From Sporomusa silvacetica DSM 10669 (GTDB lineage: Bacteria > Bacillota > Negativicutes > Sporomusales > Sporomusaceae): 64,000 nt of DNA. Shown one piece after another: positions 23,661-32,299 of the stretch. The stretch lies in assembly GCF_002257705.1 (NCBI RefSeq), contig NZ_LSLK01000053.1, positions 36,655-100,654 of the forward strand. The letters are read 5' to 3'. Made by a program: the position numbers and the translations under genes. The notes beneath the pieces are model-generated. The model saw only the letters and a list, made by a program, of their open reading frames with translations. It was not told the DNA's origin and searched no databases. Each line of letters starts with the position of its first letter. Within the stretch, counting starts at the first letter, position 1.

Positions 23661-24043
23661 ATAAAGTCATACTTGTTGGCCGCTTAGCGCAAGATCCGGA
23701 AGTGAGGTATACGCAGAGCGGCAAGGCGGTAGCTTCGTTTAACCTGGCAGTCAATCGATTCGGTGGTCAGAACAATGCGGACTTTATACCTATCGTGGCA
23801 TGGGAAAAGTTAGCGGAGTCAGCCGGGAACAACATTGGCAAAGGCAGCAAGGTACTGGTTGATGGTCGGCTACAGATTCGGAGCTATGAGGCGAATGACG
23901 GCAGCAAGCGAAGAGTAGCCGAAGTTGTGGCACAGTCGATTGAATACCTGGATAGGAAGCAGCAAGCTAGTGAGAATGGTGGAGATTTAACGGTTGATTC
24001 GTTTGGTAAGGATGTATTCCCTGACGAAGAAATACCGTTCTAG
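23657..24043 (+). CDS. ssb: Single-stranded DNA-binding protein
   Basis: The 128-residue SSB has an OB-fold opening NKVILVGRLAQDPEVRYTQS and the acidic C-terminal tip DEEIPF that recruits partner proteins. The start overlaps the end of the initiator gene (ATGA). It coats single-stranded DNA during phage replication and RecT recombination. Confidence 0.95.
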   Translation: MNKVILVGRLAQDPEVRYTQSGKAVASFNLAVNRFGGQNNADFIPIVAWEKLAESAGNNIGKGSKVLVDGRLQIRSYEANDGSKRRVAEVVAQSIEYLDRKQQASENGGDLTVDSFGKDVFPDEEIPF

Positions 24044-24046
24044 CCT

Positions 24047-24502
24047 ATGCTACGCCTAACAACCTCAGAAGCCCGTAAACTTGGCATAGTGGTCAACAAA
24101 AAGACTGGCAGGGCGAAGATGAAACGTAGACGGCAAGAACCAGTAGTCAAGAAAGAGCCCGGCAAGCTAACGGTAATTATCTACGACATACCACCTAGCC
24201 TGAACGATTGGCAAGGGATGCATTGGGCGGCCAGGGCGAAGATAAAGAAGCAATGGGAAAGCCTACTGATTGTGCTGCTTAGAGGCTGTAAGCGAGTTGA
24301 AAAGCCAGTGGTGAGGATTACATACTACCCAGGGATAGAAAGAAGCCGGGATAAAGATAACTATACTCCTAAGTTCATCATGGATGGGCTAAAGAAGTCA
24401 GGTGTTATCCTGGATGATAATGTGAAAGTGGTTGATTTGGATTGGAGTATAGGGCCGGTTGTAGAGTGTGGCCGGACTGAGATTGAGATTTGGGAGGGGT
24501 AA
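24047..24502 (+). CDS. rusA: RusA-family Holliday junction resolvase
   Basis: The 151 residues start with a basic region, then the RusA fold. Catalytic acidic residues lie in RDKDNYTPKFIMDGLKKSG followed by LDDN, matching the family pattern of Asp-x-x-Asn and Asp-Asp. It cleaves four-way junctions from recombination before packaging. It starts three bases after ssb. Confidence 0.85.
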   Translation: MLRLTTSEARKLGIVVNKKTGRAKMKRRRQEPVVKKEPGKLTVIIYDIPPSLNDWQGMHWAARAKIKKQWESLLIVLLRGCKRVEKPVVRITYYPGIERSRDKDNYTPKFIMDGLKKSGVILDDNVKVVDLDWSIGPVVECGRTEIEIWEG

Positions 24503-24505
24503 GGG

Positions 24506-25441
24506 ATGGCTAAAATTGATGATGTTGCTGGTTTAATACGTGCGATTGGTGAACGCGATTATGCTAAAGCAAAACGATATGGCACTGTTATGGTTGCCAA
24601 TGAACGGGGTGCTGGTAGGGAAAAAGCGGCAATACAACTAGAACGTTCGTTACAGACATGGGGAGCAGAAAACTCTAAACTAGTTGAACTGCCGCAAGCC
24701 ATTAAATCAATGATATATAATCCCGACAAACTAAATGATTTATCAGAAATATGGTTAAGCGGCGATGTGAAAAATGCTGTTGATGGTTTTGTTATAGAGA
24801 GACAAAAAACCAGCGTTATAAGAGATGCGAGGCTGGCAGTAAGAAATAGAATTCTTCTTGCAGGTCCACCAGGGAACGGTAAGACAACACTGGCAGGAGC
24901 AATTAGCAATGAATTAAACCTACCATTTTACGTGCTCAATTTAGCGGAAATAGTAAGTTCTTATATGGGTAAAACCAGCGGCAATATTGGTAAAATATTT
25001 GAATATGCATTCTTGAATCAATGTGTTCTATTTCTGGATGAACTTGATGCAATAGGAAAATCCAGAGCAAGCGGAACTGATGGAAGTATTAGAGAGTATA
25101 GTTTGATAGTCAATACTTTGCTAACTTCTCTTGATCGACTACCAGACACGGCGGTTGTTATAGGAGCAACTAATTTACCGGACCTATTAGACCCAGCAAT
25201 AATAAGAAGATTTAATCTTAGGCTATGGCTAGATAATCCTAGTGCTACGGAAATAGAGAACTACGTGACAGTATATATGGACACTCATTCTATTTGTTTT
25301 AATAGAGATTTCAAACAACTTATTGGGCAACCATGGTCAAAGATTGAAGAATACTGTATTGAACAACACAGAAACTTGATTATTGGGAAATCGGGCATAG
25401 GTACAACAGGGTGGATTGGCAAGCCGTCTAACCAGCCCTAA
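24506..25441 (+). CDS. AAA+ ATPase of FtsH/Cdc48 type
   Basis: In 311 residues the AAA+ core spans about 85-270. Walker A is AGPPGNGKTT (about 117-126), Walker B is CVLFLDELDAIG (about 173-184), sensor-1 is VIGATNLPD and the Arg-finger region is DPAIIRRFN. The N-terminal 85 residues are helical. No protease or helicase domain is attached. Replication regions usually carry a DnaC-type loader; this one is closer to FtsH and Cdc48 ATPases, which unfold proteins. It may act as a loader or a protein remodeller. Confidence 0.75.
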   Translation: MAKIDDVAGLIRAIGERDYAKAKRYGTVMVANERGAGREKAAIQLERSLQTWGAENSKLVELPQAIKSMIYNPDKLNDLSEIWLSGDVKNAVDGFVIERQKTSVIRDARLAVRNRILLAGPPGNGKTTLAGAISNELNLPFYVLNLAEIVSSYMGKTSGNIGKIFEYAFLNQCVLFLDELDAIGKSRASGTDGSIREYSLIVNTLLTSLDRLPDTAVVIGATNLPDLLDPAIIRRFNLRLWLDNPSATEIENYVTVYMDTHSICFNRDFKQLIGQPWSKIEEYCIEQHRNLIIGKSGIGTTGWIGKPSNQP

Positions 25442-25468
25442 CCAAGACAAATAAGGGGGAGATGGAAT

Positions 25469-25753
25469 ATGTTAAAAGTAACTGGATATAGTGACGATAA
25501 TATCGAAATTGACGGCGATATAAGAGATGAGTTTGACAGATATAATTCTGATGGTGATTACCTAGCCTTTTCTGACGGCACGGTACTTTTTGCTAAATAC
25601 GATGATAACGGTATTTGGAGATTTACGGTAATTGCCAAAGGGAATCTGTATGATAGCAAGGTTGATGGTGATGTTATGGCAGATACCGCTGATGTTATCA
25701 ATTTTAAAGACGGAATCAAGTGGGTAGTATGTGGTAAAGATTTCACAAAATAA
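25469..25753 (+). CDS. Small acidic hypothetical protein
   Basis: The 94 residues are rich in Asp (DDNIEIDGDIRDEFDRYNSD) with a beta-strand pattern (YLAFSDGTVLFAKY) and no cysteine pairs apart from one Cys at the end. AAGGGGGAG lies upstream. It follows the AAA+ ATPase gene and could be its partner or substrate adaptor, but nothing shows this directly. Confidence 0.5.
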   Translation: MLKVTGYSDDNIEIDGDIRDEFDRYNSDGDYLAFSDGTVLFAKYDDNGIWRFTVIAKGNLYDSKVDGDVMADTADVINFKDGIKWVVCGKDFTK

Positions 25754-25777
25754 AATACAAATAGGAGGGCACCAGCA

Positions 25778-25933
25778 ATGAAACCATTTAACGGAAAATG
25801 CCCAGAATGTGGCGGCGAAGTAGAGTTAGTGGGCGCGGAAGATCAAGGCGATTTTGTTGTTGTCACTTACGATTGCGTGGACTGTAAAGATAGATTTACC
25901 GTGATATTTAGCAATGGGATAGTTACAGAATAA
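25778..25933 (+). CDS. Small zinc-ribbon protein
   Basis: A 51-codon frame contains CPECGG and CVDCKD, a classic four-Cys ribbon. AGGAGGGC precedes the ATG. It resembles many small phage zinc ribbons of unknown role. Confidence 0.5.
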   Translation: MKPFNGKCPECGGEVELVGAEDQGDFVVVTYDCVDCKDRFTVIFSNGIVTE

Positions 25934-26007
25934 GGGGGAGCGATTATGGGACGAGCCAGGCGGCGTAGATGGGGAATGTGTATGCTGATGTTGAGAGGGT
26001 GCGAGCG

Positions 26008-26166
26008 GTGAAATATAAATTGTCGCTAAAATTCTATGGCATTGAGGAAACTGAAACCATCGAAGCCGAGAACATGAAAGAAGCTGAAAAAGAACTGGTG
26101 CAATGGGTGCTGGAACAGGTTGACCATTGGTGCGAAGAGATTGCCAGGGATGGGGAGGAAAAGTAA
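26008..26166 (+). CDS. Small hypothetical protein
   Basis: The 52 residues (KYKLSLKFYGIEETETIEAE, then a helix ending VDHWCEEIARDGEEK) start at GTG 26008, which overlaps the TGA of an arginine-rich 21-codon frame at 25946-26011. A start at ATG 25969 is also possible. Function is unknown. Confidence 0.4.
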   Translation: MKYKLSLKFYGIEETETIEAENMKEAEKELVQWVLEQVDHWCEEIARDGEEK

Positions 26167-26280
26167 ATGCCACCAATTGAATGGGAATGTTTTCTATGGT
26201 CAGCAGTCGGCGGGCTATGGGGTGGAACTGCAGTGTTTATAATCGCAGGTGTAGTTGACTGGCTGGGGAAGAAGTCATGA
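26167..26280 (+). CDS. Small membrane protein
   Basis: A 37-codon frame begins immediately after the previous stop. It has one hydrophobic segment (SAVGGLWGGTAVFIIAGVV) and a short basic end, so a single membrane helix is likely. The next gene overlaps its stop. Confidence 0.4.
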   Translation: MPPIEWECFLWSAVGGLWGGTAVFIIAGVVDWLGKKS

Positions 26281-26465
26281 ACATGCTACCGATCAACCAA
26301 GAATACAAGCGCCGGCAGCGATGGGCCGAGAAACAGGAAAGAAAAGGTGATCAGATTACCGTGATTGGTCGCGCCTGTTGCGAAAAAGCAAAGATAACAG
26401 TATTCTACGACAGCACGGTAATTGCGTGTCCTGAACATAAGGCAGAGGTTATTCATAGGGCATAA
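26277..26465 (+). CDS. Small hypothetical protein
   Basis: The 62 residues are basic at the N-terminus (QEYKRRQRWAEKQERKGD) and carry a CC pair and a single C later (IACPEHK), possibly a metal site. The start overlaps the upstream stop by ATGA. A hairpin GGGCGGC/GTCGCCC at about 26473-26492 follows. Confidence 0.4.
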   Translation: MNMLPINQEYKRRQRWAEKQERKGDQITVIGRACCEKAKITVFYDSTVIACPEHKAEVIHRA

Positions 26466-26523
26466 AGAAAGGGCGGCAATATGTCGCCCTATTGGTGTTT
26501 ATTAATATGGGGGTGGGGTACAT

Positions 26524-26964
26524 ATGAATAAGAGTTGCGGCAAGTGTATCTATTGGAGTGCCAATCATTCAGAACATAAAAAGTGTAAGGATTGTAAGGA
26601 GTTAAGAAATAATTTTGTACCCAGGGACATGCTTTGCCCGGTGCCGAGCTGCCAGTCTAGCATGATATATTACAAAAAGGATGCTTACCTATGTTGCCCG
26701 GATTGCGGGACAGAGATATGGCCATTTAATTCAGAGCAGAGCGACAGCAAGAGTATTCGCGAAGAGTTTGAAAAGCAGCTGCCGTGTGATAGGAATAGTG
26801 ATAAGACACGCGGAACGTTGGTAACTGTGCATAGCAAGCTTAATGGCGGTAGTAAGAGCAAGGGTAGTAAGAAGCCAGCAAAAAAGAAATCAACTACTCA
26901 GATAGATAAGGAGCTCGCGGCTTCGGGGAATAAAATTAAATACGCAAAAGTAGAAAATCCTTGA
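26524..26964 (+). CDS. Zinc-finger protein with basic tail
   Basis: The 146 residues have an N-terminal CGKCIYW and CKDCKE pair, then CPVPSC and CCPDCG, giving two zinc sites. Residues 100-130 are a Ser/Lys-rich tail (GGSKSKGSKKPAKKKS). This combination suggests nucleic-acid binding. GGGGTGGGG lies upstream of the ATG. It may be an early-to-late switch protein given its position before the packaging genes; that is a guess. Confidence 0.5.
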   Translation: MNKSCGKCIYWSANHSEHKKCKDCKELRNNFVPRDMLCPVPSCQSSMIYYKKDAYLCCPDCGTEIWPFNSEQSDSKSIREEFEKQLPCDRNSDKTRGTLVTVHSKLNGGSKSKGSKKPAKKKSTTQIDKELAASGNKIKYAKVENP

Positions 26965-27037
26965 AATAAACTTGACAAAGTGGTATATTGGGCATAGAGA
27001 CGATACCTTATCTAGTTTACATAAGATTGAACCAATG

Positions 27038-27066
27038 ACCAGCTTAATTGCTGGTCTGTTTTTATT
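27038..27066 (+). terminator. Terminator between the early and packaging regions
   Basis: GACCAGC and GCTGGTC form a perfect seven-base stem with a six-base loop, then TGTTTTTATTT. A TTGACA without a convincing -10 lies upstream at 26972. Confidence 0.75.
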
Positions 27067-27076
27067 TGCTTACCAG

Positions 27077-27113
27077 GGCCGCTAAATGGTTCCTCCTTTC
27101 CGGTTTGGCGGCC
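27077..27113. ncRNA. Hairpin exposing CCTCCT in its loop
   Basis: GGCCGCTAAA and TTTGGCGGCC pair over ten positions with one G-U. The 17-base loop carries CCTCCTTT, complementary to ribosome binding sites; on the minus strand the loop shows AAGGAGG instead. The element sits between two terminators. Confidence 0.35.
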
Positions 27114-27209
27114 AAAATATATGTTTTGCTAGGACACAAGGAGGGTTTAAAACCCTATAAATACTGGGTTTGTAGGCTGTCAATGTAAAGATATGAGTAA
27201 TATATGCCA

Positions 27210-27232
27210 AGCGCCCTTCGGGGCTCTTTTTT
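27210..27232 (+). terminator. Terminator-like hairpin before the late region
   Basis: GCCC and GGGC with flanking A-G/C-T pairs form a short stem followed by six Ts, 27 bases upstream of the next coding region. Confidence 0.55.
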
Positions 27233-27258
27233 ATGTCCAAAAAACAGGAGGCGATACC

Positions 27259-27444
27259 GTGTCCAAGAATGGCTGTGACTATTACCATGCGAGAGAGCCT
27301 AAAGATAAGCAGAACTGCCCCAACTGCATTCATTGGAGCGGTACTCACTGCAGTATAGAGTATAAGTTTAATAACAAGACCGAGCTGGTGCATGAAGCCT
27401 TTAAGGTTGGCGGCAGGCAGCATGTGAGGGGGTTGTTACGGTGA
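27259..27444 (+). CDS. Cys-rich small protein
   Basis: The 61 residues start at GTG 27259 after CAGGAGG. Cysteines in NGCDYY, NCPNCIHW and HCS suggest one zinc site. Its end overlaps the HNH gene start. It is more plausible than a longer frame from 27193, which crosses the terminator. Confidence 0.5.
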   Translation: MSKNGCDYYHAREPKDKQNCPNCIHWSGTHCSIEYKFNNKTELVHEAFKVGGRQHVRGLLR

Positions 27445-27716
27445 AAGTAACGCCAATACCTAAAACGCCACGAATCCAAGACAAAAACTTCATAGACAAG
27501 ATTAGAGCTATCGGACATTGCGAGGTGTGCGGTAGCTCTTATTTATTGTCCAGCCGCCACATTAAGACACGCGGCAGTGACGGGCCAGATACAGAGGATA
27601 ATTTGATTTGCCTGTGCTTTGTGTGCCACCGTAAGGCACATGATGGCAATATCAGTAAGGATAGACTACGGCAGATTGTTAGGAGGCGGGGACGGTGTTT
27701 TTTGAAGGATTTGTAA
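27441..27716 (+). CDS. HNH-type nuclease, small
   Basis: The 91 residues contain CEVCG, then SRHIKTRGSDGPDTEDNL, and CFVCHRKAHDG, which matches an HNH zinc-finger nuclease core. GTG 27441 overlaps the preceding stop. HNH proteins beside terminase genes often help terminase cut DNA during packaging, and terminase is only 380 bases away. Confidence 0.7.
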   Translation: MKVTPIPKTPRIQDKNFIDKIRAIGHCEVCGSSYLLSSRHIKTRGSDGPDTEDNLICLCFVCHRKAHDGNISKDRLRQIVRRRGRCFLKDL

Positions 27717-27850
27717 CGGCTTTAGTTTGCGTTGGTATTTTGGGAGTAGTTGGGTGGGGTTGTTACACGGAAGGGTTTGAACGTGGCATTAAGCAGGGAG
27801 CTACACAAGCGCAATGTGTTATGCAATCTCAGCCACAACGGCCATGCTAA
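27695..27850 (+). CDS. Small single-span membrane protein
   Basis: A 51-codon frame starting at GTG 27695 with AGGAGGCGGG. Residues 5-22 (GFVTALVCVGILGVVGWG) form a membrane helix; the rest is polar with Gln and Cys. It overlaps the end of the HNH gene. Function is unknown. Confidence 0.45.
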   Translation: MFFEGFVTALVCVGILGVVGWGCYTEGFERGIKQGATQAQCVMQSQPQRPC

Positions 27851-28047
27851 CAGACGAAGAACGACAGGAACGGGACCCAGCTGCATTGCAACGTGCATTA
27901 TTAGAGATTGAGCAGGAGATTGCTGAGTTAGGTCCGGAACTGATAGCAGCCAAGATGAAGGCTACCGAATGTGATTTTAAGCTAAAGATATTGAAAGAGA
28001 GAAAGAGTGCGTTGCAGAGCACTCTGAAATCAGTTAGCCAGTTTTAA
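27844..28047 (+). CDS. Small coiled-coil protein
   Basis: The 67 residues are almost all helix with heptad character (ALQRALLEIEQEIAELGPEL, then LKILKERKSALQS). The start overlaps the previous gene's stop; a longer start at 27814 is possible. A TAACTTAACA-type direct repeat follows at 28045-28075. Function is unknown. Confidence 0.45.
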   Translation: MLTDEERQERDPAALQRALLEIEQEIAELGPELIAAKMKATECDFKLKILKERKSALQSTLKSVSQF

Positions 28048-28092
28048 CTTAACACATTTAACATAACTTAACATTTGCAAGGTGGTGACAAT

Positions 28093-28530
28093 ATGGCTAG
28101 TTTAAGCAAAATTGATAGCTTGGGTATAGGCGAGTATGTACTGCGACTAGCCGGAGAAGGTAAAGGTAGCAGGGAAATAGCAGAACTACTTAACACTGTT
28201 AAGGGCGTTAAGATATCATATGTTAGCGTGAACACTTGGCTTAAATCAGTCCGTAAAGAGCGAGCAGAGACCACAAAAGCGGTAGTGCAGGATAAAATAA
28301 AGGCTACTGTACCAACTGATTTAGATATATTGGAAAGCATACGTGATCAGCTTAATAATTATAGGCTAGGTAAAGATGAAAACGGCGACCAAATAACAAT
28401 AAAAACATCAGAAAAGCTATTGTGTATAGACCGTCTGAATAAGGTTATTGATACGCGGCTGAAATATTCGGGTGCAGATGATAAAGAAGAAGATAGGGTA
28501 ATAAAAATAACATTAGATGTCGATGAATAA
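28093..28530 (+). CDS. terS: Terminase small subunit (probable)
   Basis: The 145 residues have an N-terminal helix-turn-helix (LRLAGEGKGSREIAELLNTV, then SYVSVNTWLKSV), a helical middle for oligomerisation and an acidic C-terminus. It lies directly before, and overlaps, the large subunit gene, the standard arrangement. TerS recognises phage DNA and stimulates packaging. AAGGTGGTG precedes ATG 28093. Confidence 0.75.
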   Translation: MASLSKIDSLGIGEYVLRLAGEGKGSREIAELLNTVKGVKISYVSVNTWLKSVRKERAETTKAVVQDKIKATVPTDLDILESIRDQLNNYRLGKDENGDQITIKTSEKLLCIDRLNKVIDTRLKYSGADDKEEDRVIKITLDVDE

Positions 28531-29803
28531 AATTGATTTAACTATAACTGACGCATTTAAGAACAAGGTTATCAATCCGGTATATTTGCCTTATCTAAAC
28601 AATGAAACACGCACTCAAATCTATTTTGGCGGTAGTTCGTCAGGGAAATCCTATTTCTTGGCACAAAGAGCCGTTCTTGATGTTATTAGCGGTGGGCATA
28701 ACTACCTAATAGTTAGAAAAGTAGCCAGGACATTAAGCAAATCAGTATTCAATGAAATTACTAAGGCGATTGGATTTTTGAAGCTAACGCCTTATTTTAC
28801 TATCAACAAGTCTGATTTAGTTATTACCTGTGTTAATGGCTATCAAATTCTATTTGCCGGGCTTGATGATGTCGAAAAAATCAAGTCAATCACACCGGCA
28901 AAGAACGTTGTAACGGATATATGGATAGAAGAAGCCACGGAAACAGATTATGACGATATTAAGCAGCTTAATAAGCGCCTTAGAGGTAAATCGCTTGTTA
29001 AAAAGCGGCTTATCTTGAGTTTCAACCCAGTATATCAAACGCATTGGATTTACGTTGAATATTTTGCTGGTAAATGGGAAGAATCGAAAAACTGTTATTC
29101 CAACGATGATCTATCAATATTAAAAACAACATACCGAGATAATAAATTCTTAATGCCAGATGATATACGTGAACTTGAAAACGAGACAGATCCATACTAC
29201 AAAGCCGTTTACTCAGATGGAAAATGGGGCGTACTTGGGCATGTTATCTTTAAAAACTGGCGCACAGAAGACTTAAGCGAAAAAGCTAAGCCTTTTTCTA
29301 TGTTTCAAAATGGTCTTGACTTCGGTTATGCTGCGGATCCTGCCGCGCCCACTCATAACCATTTTGACCGCAAGAATATGACTCTGTATATTCTTGATGC
29401 GCGATACTGTTATGAAATGACTAATGACCTGTTAGCGGCAGAAATAAAGAACATGATTGATCGGCAAGTAATTACTTGTGACTGCGCCGAGCCGAAGAGT
29501 ATCAAGGAGTTAAGACAACACGGAGTTACCGCCATTGCAGCCAAGAAAGGCAAAGATAGTGTTAATTTCGGCATACAGTGGTTACAGAAACTACAGATAG
29601 TTATTCATTATACTTTAAAAGAAGCTATTAACGAGTTTACAGTCTATAAATGGCGTGAGGATAAAGACGGTAATGTACTGCCAGAGCCGATTGATAAAAA
29701 TAACCACATAATCGACTCTATCCGGTATGCTCTTGAAAATGAAATGGCTATTATTGATAGGCCGAAAAGAGACAGGCCAATGCCAAAGAGAGGGGCTTTG
29801 TAG
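28517..29803 (+). CDS. terL: Terminase large subunit, PBSX type
   Basis: DNA-packaging motor of 428 residues. The ATPase half has the Walker A GGSSSGKS (about 37-44) and Walker B DIWIEEATE (about 133-141). The RNase H-like nuclease half starts near LDFGYAADP (about 270) and includes DCAEPKSIKELR. It threads DNA into the head and cuts it. The start overlaps terS; ATG 28523 is an alternative. Confidence 0.92.
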   Translation: MSMNKIDLTITDAFKNKVINPVYLPYLNNETRTQIYFGGSSSGKSYFLAQRAVLDVISGGHNYLIVRKVARTLSKSVFNEITKAIGFLKLTPYFTINKSDLVITCVNGYQILFAGLDDVEKIKSITPAKNVVTDIWIEEATETDYDDIKQLNKRLRGKSLVKKRLILSFNPVYQTHWIYVEYFAGKWEESKNCYSNDDLSILKTTYRDNKFLMPDDIRELENETDPYYKAVYSDGKWGVLGHVIFKNWRTEDLSEKAKPFSMFQNGLDFGYAADPAAPTHNHFDRKNMTLYILDARYCYEMTNDLLAAEIKNMIDRQVITCDCAEPKSIKELRQHGVTAIAAKKGKDSVNFGIQWLQKLQIVIHYTLKEAINEFTVYKWREDKDGNVLPEPIDKNNHIIDSIRYALENEMAIIDRPKRDRPMPKRGAL

Positions 29804-29804
29804 A

Positions 29805-29963
29805 GTGTATATACCAAAAGAATGTTATAAAGATTTTGGAAGCGATTTAGATGGTTGTAGTACACAAGAAAATGAGGGATGCGCTAGATGCTCTTATAGA
29901 AAAAGGCGTGAACAGGAGGTGACACATGCTCAAGGACTCAATCAAGAAGCAAATACTCAATAA
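29805..29963 (+). CDS. Cys-rich microprotein overlapping the portal gene
   Basis: The 52 residues have CSTQENEGCARCSYRKR, a possible zinc site, after GTG 29805. The last 38 bases overlap the portal gene in another frame, and the portal ribosome binding site AGGAGGTG lies within it. It is probably translated to couple terL and portal; function unknown. Confidence 0.4.
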   Translation: MYIPKECYKDFGSDLDGCSTQENEGCARCSYRKRREQEVTHAQGLNQEANTQ

Positions 29964-32166
29964 GATTGACCGAGCCAAGACCAATGCTGACGATAATGTC
30001 AAGCCAAAAGACAAAGAGCGACTACAAAGGTTTCGCGCCGACAAAGAAATGTATGAGAAGAAACTACCTAACCTGACAGCCTACTCCTTCACAGATACTT
30101 CGGTAATGAGTGCGGTATTTCGCATGACAGCGCAGCTAATGAAGATGGTATTTGGCAACTCTGATATTGGTAGTATTAAGGGCCGCAACCAGAACGACGA
30201 TGCCAATGCCGAGATCCACCAAGAACTTTGTAACTGGCAAGTAGAGTATGCTAACCAAGGGTATCAAAAGTTTTACTGGTGGATTAGCGAGTGTCTTTAC
30301 CAGCTTTACAGTGTCGTTATGGTCACGCAAAAGCGCGAATATGGGGAAGTCGAGGAAGAGCAGCAAGTCCCCATGGAAGCAGCAGAAGAATTCATGAACC
30401 AATGCATTGAAAACAAGGTTGATATACTAGAAGTATCCGAGGGCCTGATGAATATGCCGCAGCAAGGACAGCCGCAGCCGACGCAAGGCCAACAGCCTAT
30501 GCAACCACAGGAGCACCAAATACCCTGCTACAACGTCAAGATCAAGTACACCAAGTTAGTACATAACTACCCACTAATCGAGAATGTACCGTCTGAAGAA
30601 CTTATATGGATACCTGCCAAGACACTGGAAGATTCTGAACTGGTAGGGCGCAGGAAACAGGTCACTATTGACTATCTAATGCGCAACATCAAGAAGAAGC
30701 AACCGGACGGCACATATACCGGTATGTATGACAAAAAGGCTGTCATGGAACTTGTCGAGAATGGTAGTAATTCGCTTGATGGCGACTTGATGCAAGAGAC
30801 TCGCGACAACCATGAGAACGATGGCGAAACCTACGACATTGACGATCCCAACCGCAAAGTAACTATTGTTGAGTGCTTTGTTAAGGCCGATATTAACAAC
30901 GACCACAAGCTGGAAGATTGCATAATTACAGTTGTTGAAGATGGGAATGTGTTCATTCGCTATGAAGAGAATGAGGATGGTTTCCCATTTTGTATTGTGT
31001 CGCCTGTTTTCGACCCGTACAAGGTTATCCCGGACATTAGCGGCATAGATGCCTTGGGGCAATGGCAAGACCTGCTCACGGCTATTATCCGGCTGACCGT
31101 GCAGAATCTAGCGCTAAATAACAATCCGCAACAAATTTGCCAGTCATCGGCATTTGTGGATTTCAACCAAGTGCTAGACGGCGACCAGTACATAGAGGTT
31201 AATACTCCTGCCGGTGAAGCAATGCAACCTGCCGCCATGATACCACTTGCGCCGTACACGCTAGACTTGATTCAGCTAGTAAAGGGCTGGGGAGAAGATG
31301 CCAGCGGTATATCCAAAATAAGCCAAGGAATACAGCCGGATACGTCAACTAAGACCTTTGGCGGTATGCAGATACTAGCTAATCAAGGTAGCGAGGCAAT
31401 GACTTTGATTATGCGCAATATTGCTGAAACAGGGCTTAAAAAGCTATTTACCAGGATGATATTCCTTAATCAAAAGTATATCGATAATGAACAGGTTGTA
31501 AGACTCACCGACAAGGATTTAGTAGTCAACAGAGACAATCTAAAAGGCGACTTTGACTATATAATCGAGGCCGGGATGGGTGCAGGTGTTCGGGAGACTG
31601 ATACCCAAAACATGCTCACAGTATTAAACATGATGCCGACACTCATGCAGGGTGGTTTAGCAGACCTTAAATGTGCTTATAATGCCACTAAGAAATACTT
31701 TGAATTGATAGGAATTAGACACACTGACAACCTGCTAATTGACCCTGAGAAACAGCAACAACAGGAACCGCAACAACAGGAAGATAAAGACAACATTTCT
31801 GCTAATATCCAAGATGCACCTATATTTATCCAAGCACAGTTTTGGGCCAAGAAAGGTTTTCAGTCTACGCCCGAAATGTTTATCGAGCAAATGAAGATTG
31901 ACGCACAGATCAAGGCAATGGAAGCACAGTCCAAGAATGAGGCTGATTTGCAAAAGACTGTGGTACAGGCCAAGATACAGGACCAGCAATCAGATAAACA
32001 GCACGCTCACGGCATGGAAGCTAAGCACATGGACGGCATGAGCAGAGAAAGGCAGGCTATTTTAAATGGACAAATCGCAAGAGACAATAGCCAGGGGCCA
32101 GCAGGCCAAGGAATGCAGGGAATACCTGACGGAAATAGTCAAGGAAATCAGGGACGACCTGTATAA
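29926..32166 (+). CDS. Portal protein
   Basis: The 746-residue dodecameric portal forms the DNA gate of the head. It lies directly after terL, the usual position, and has the length of P22-like podovirus portals (about 700-750). Helical N-terminus, central YQKFYWWISECLYQLYSV and the stretch FPFCIVSPVFDPYKVIPDIS resemble head-to-tail connectors. The region 180-205 is a Gln/Pro-rich low-complexity insert and the last 100 residues are Gln-rich helix, probably the barrel. AGGAGGTG precedes the ATG. Confidence 0.8.
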   Translation: MLKDSIKKQILNKIDRAKTNADDNVKPKDKERLQRFRADKEMYEKKLPNLTAYSFTDTSVMSAVFRMTAQLMKMVFGNSDIGSIKGRNQNDDANAEIHQELCNWQVEYANQGYQKFYWWISECLYQLYSVVMVTQKREYGEVEEEQQVPMEAAEEFMNQCIENKVDILEVSEGLMNMPQQGQPQPTQGQQPMQPQEHQIPCYNVKIKYTKLVHNYPLIENVPSEELIWIPAKTLEDSELVGRRKQVTIDYLMRNIKKKQPDGTYTGMYDKKAVMELVENGSNSLDGDLMQETRDNHENDGETYDIDDPNRKVTIVECFVKADINNDHKLEDCIITVVEDGNVFIRYEENEDGFPFCIVSPVFDPYKVIPDISGIDALGQWQDLLTAIIRLTVQNLALNNNPQQICQSSAFVDFNQVLDGDQYIEVNTPAGEAMQPAAMIPLAPYTLDLIQLVKGWGEDASGISKISQGIQPDTSTKTFGGMQILANQGSEAMTLIMRNIAETGLKKLFTRMIFLNQKYIDNEQVVRLTDKDLVVNRDNLKGDFDYIIEAGMGAGVRETDTQNMLTVLNMMPTLMQGGLADLKCAYNATKKYFELIGIRHTDNLLIDPEKQQQQEPQQQEDKDNISANIQDAPIFIQAQFWAKKGFQSTPEMFIEQMKIDAQIKAMEAQSKNEADLQKTVVQAKIQDQQSDKQHAHGMEAKHMDGMSRERQAILNGQIARDNSQGPAGQGMQGIPDGNSQGNQGRPV

Positions 32167-32299
32167 GATGCTGGCTGAAAGCCCTAAAAAGGCAGTCGAT
32201 GCGCATTACACTATACTGGCTTTGAACCGGATTTATAGCAAGATTCAGACTGATATTGTCGCTATGACTAGGGAGGTGAGGAAGAATGAAGTATTGTGA
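32066..32299 (+). CDS. Small helical protein overlapping the portal 3' end
   Basis: The 77 residues (ECREYLTEIVKEIRDDLYKM) are helical. The first 101 bases overlap the portal in a different frame; a shorter start at ATG 32168 would avoid this but has no ribosome binding site either. Its stop overlaps the next gene. Function is unknown. Confidence 0.45.
   Translation: MDKSQETIARGQQAKECREYLTEIVKEIRDDLYKMLAESPKKAVDAHYTILALNRIYSKIQTDIVAMTREVRKNEVL

Noticed and set aside
25946..26011. 21-codon Arg-rich frame after AGGGGGAG
   Set aside because: It has a plausible ribosome binding site and abuts the next gene's GTG, but is too short and low-complexity to call; mentioned under the following gene.
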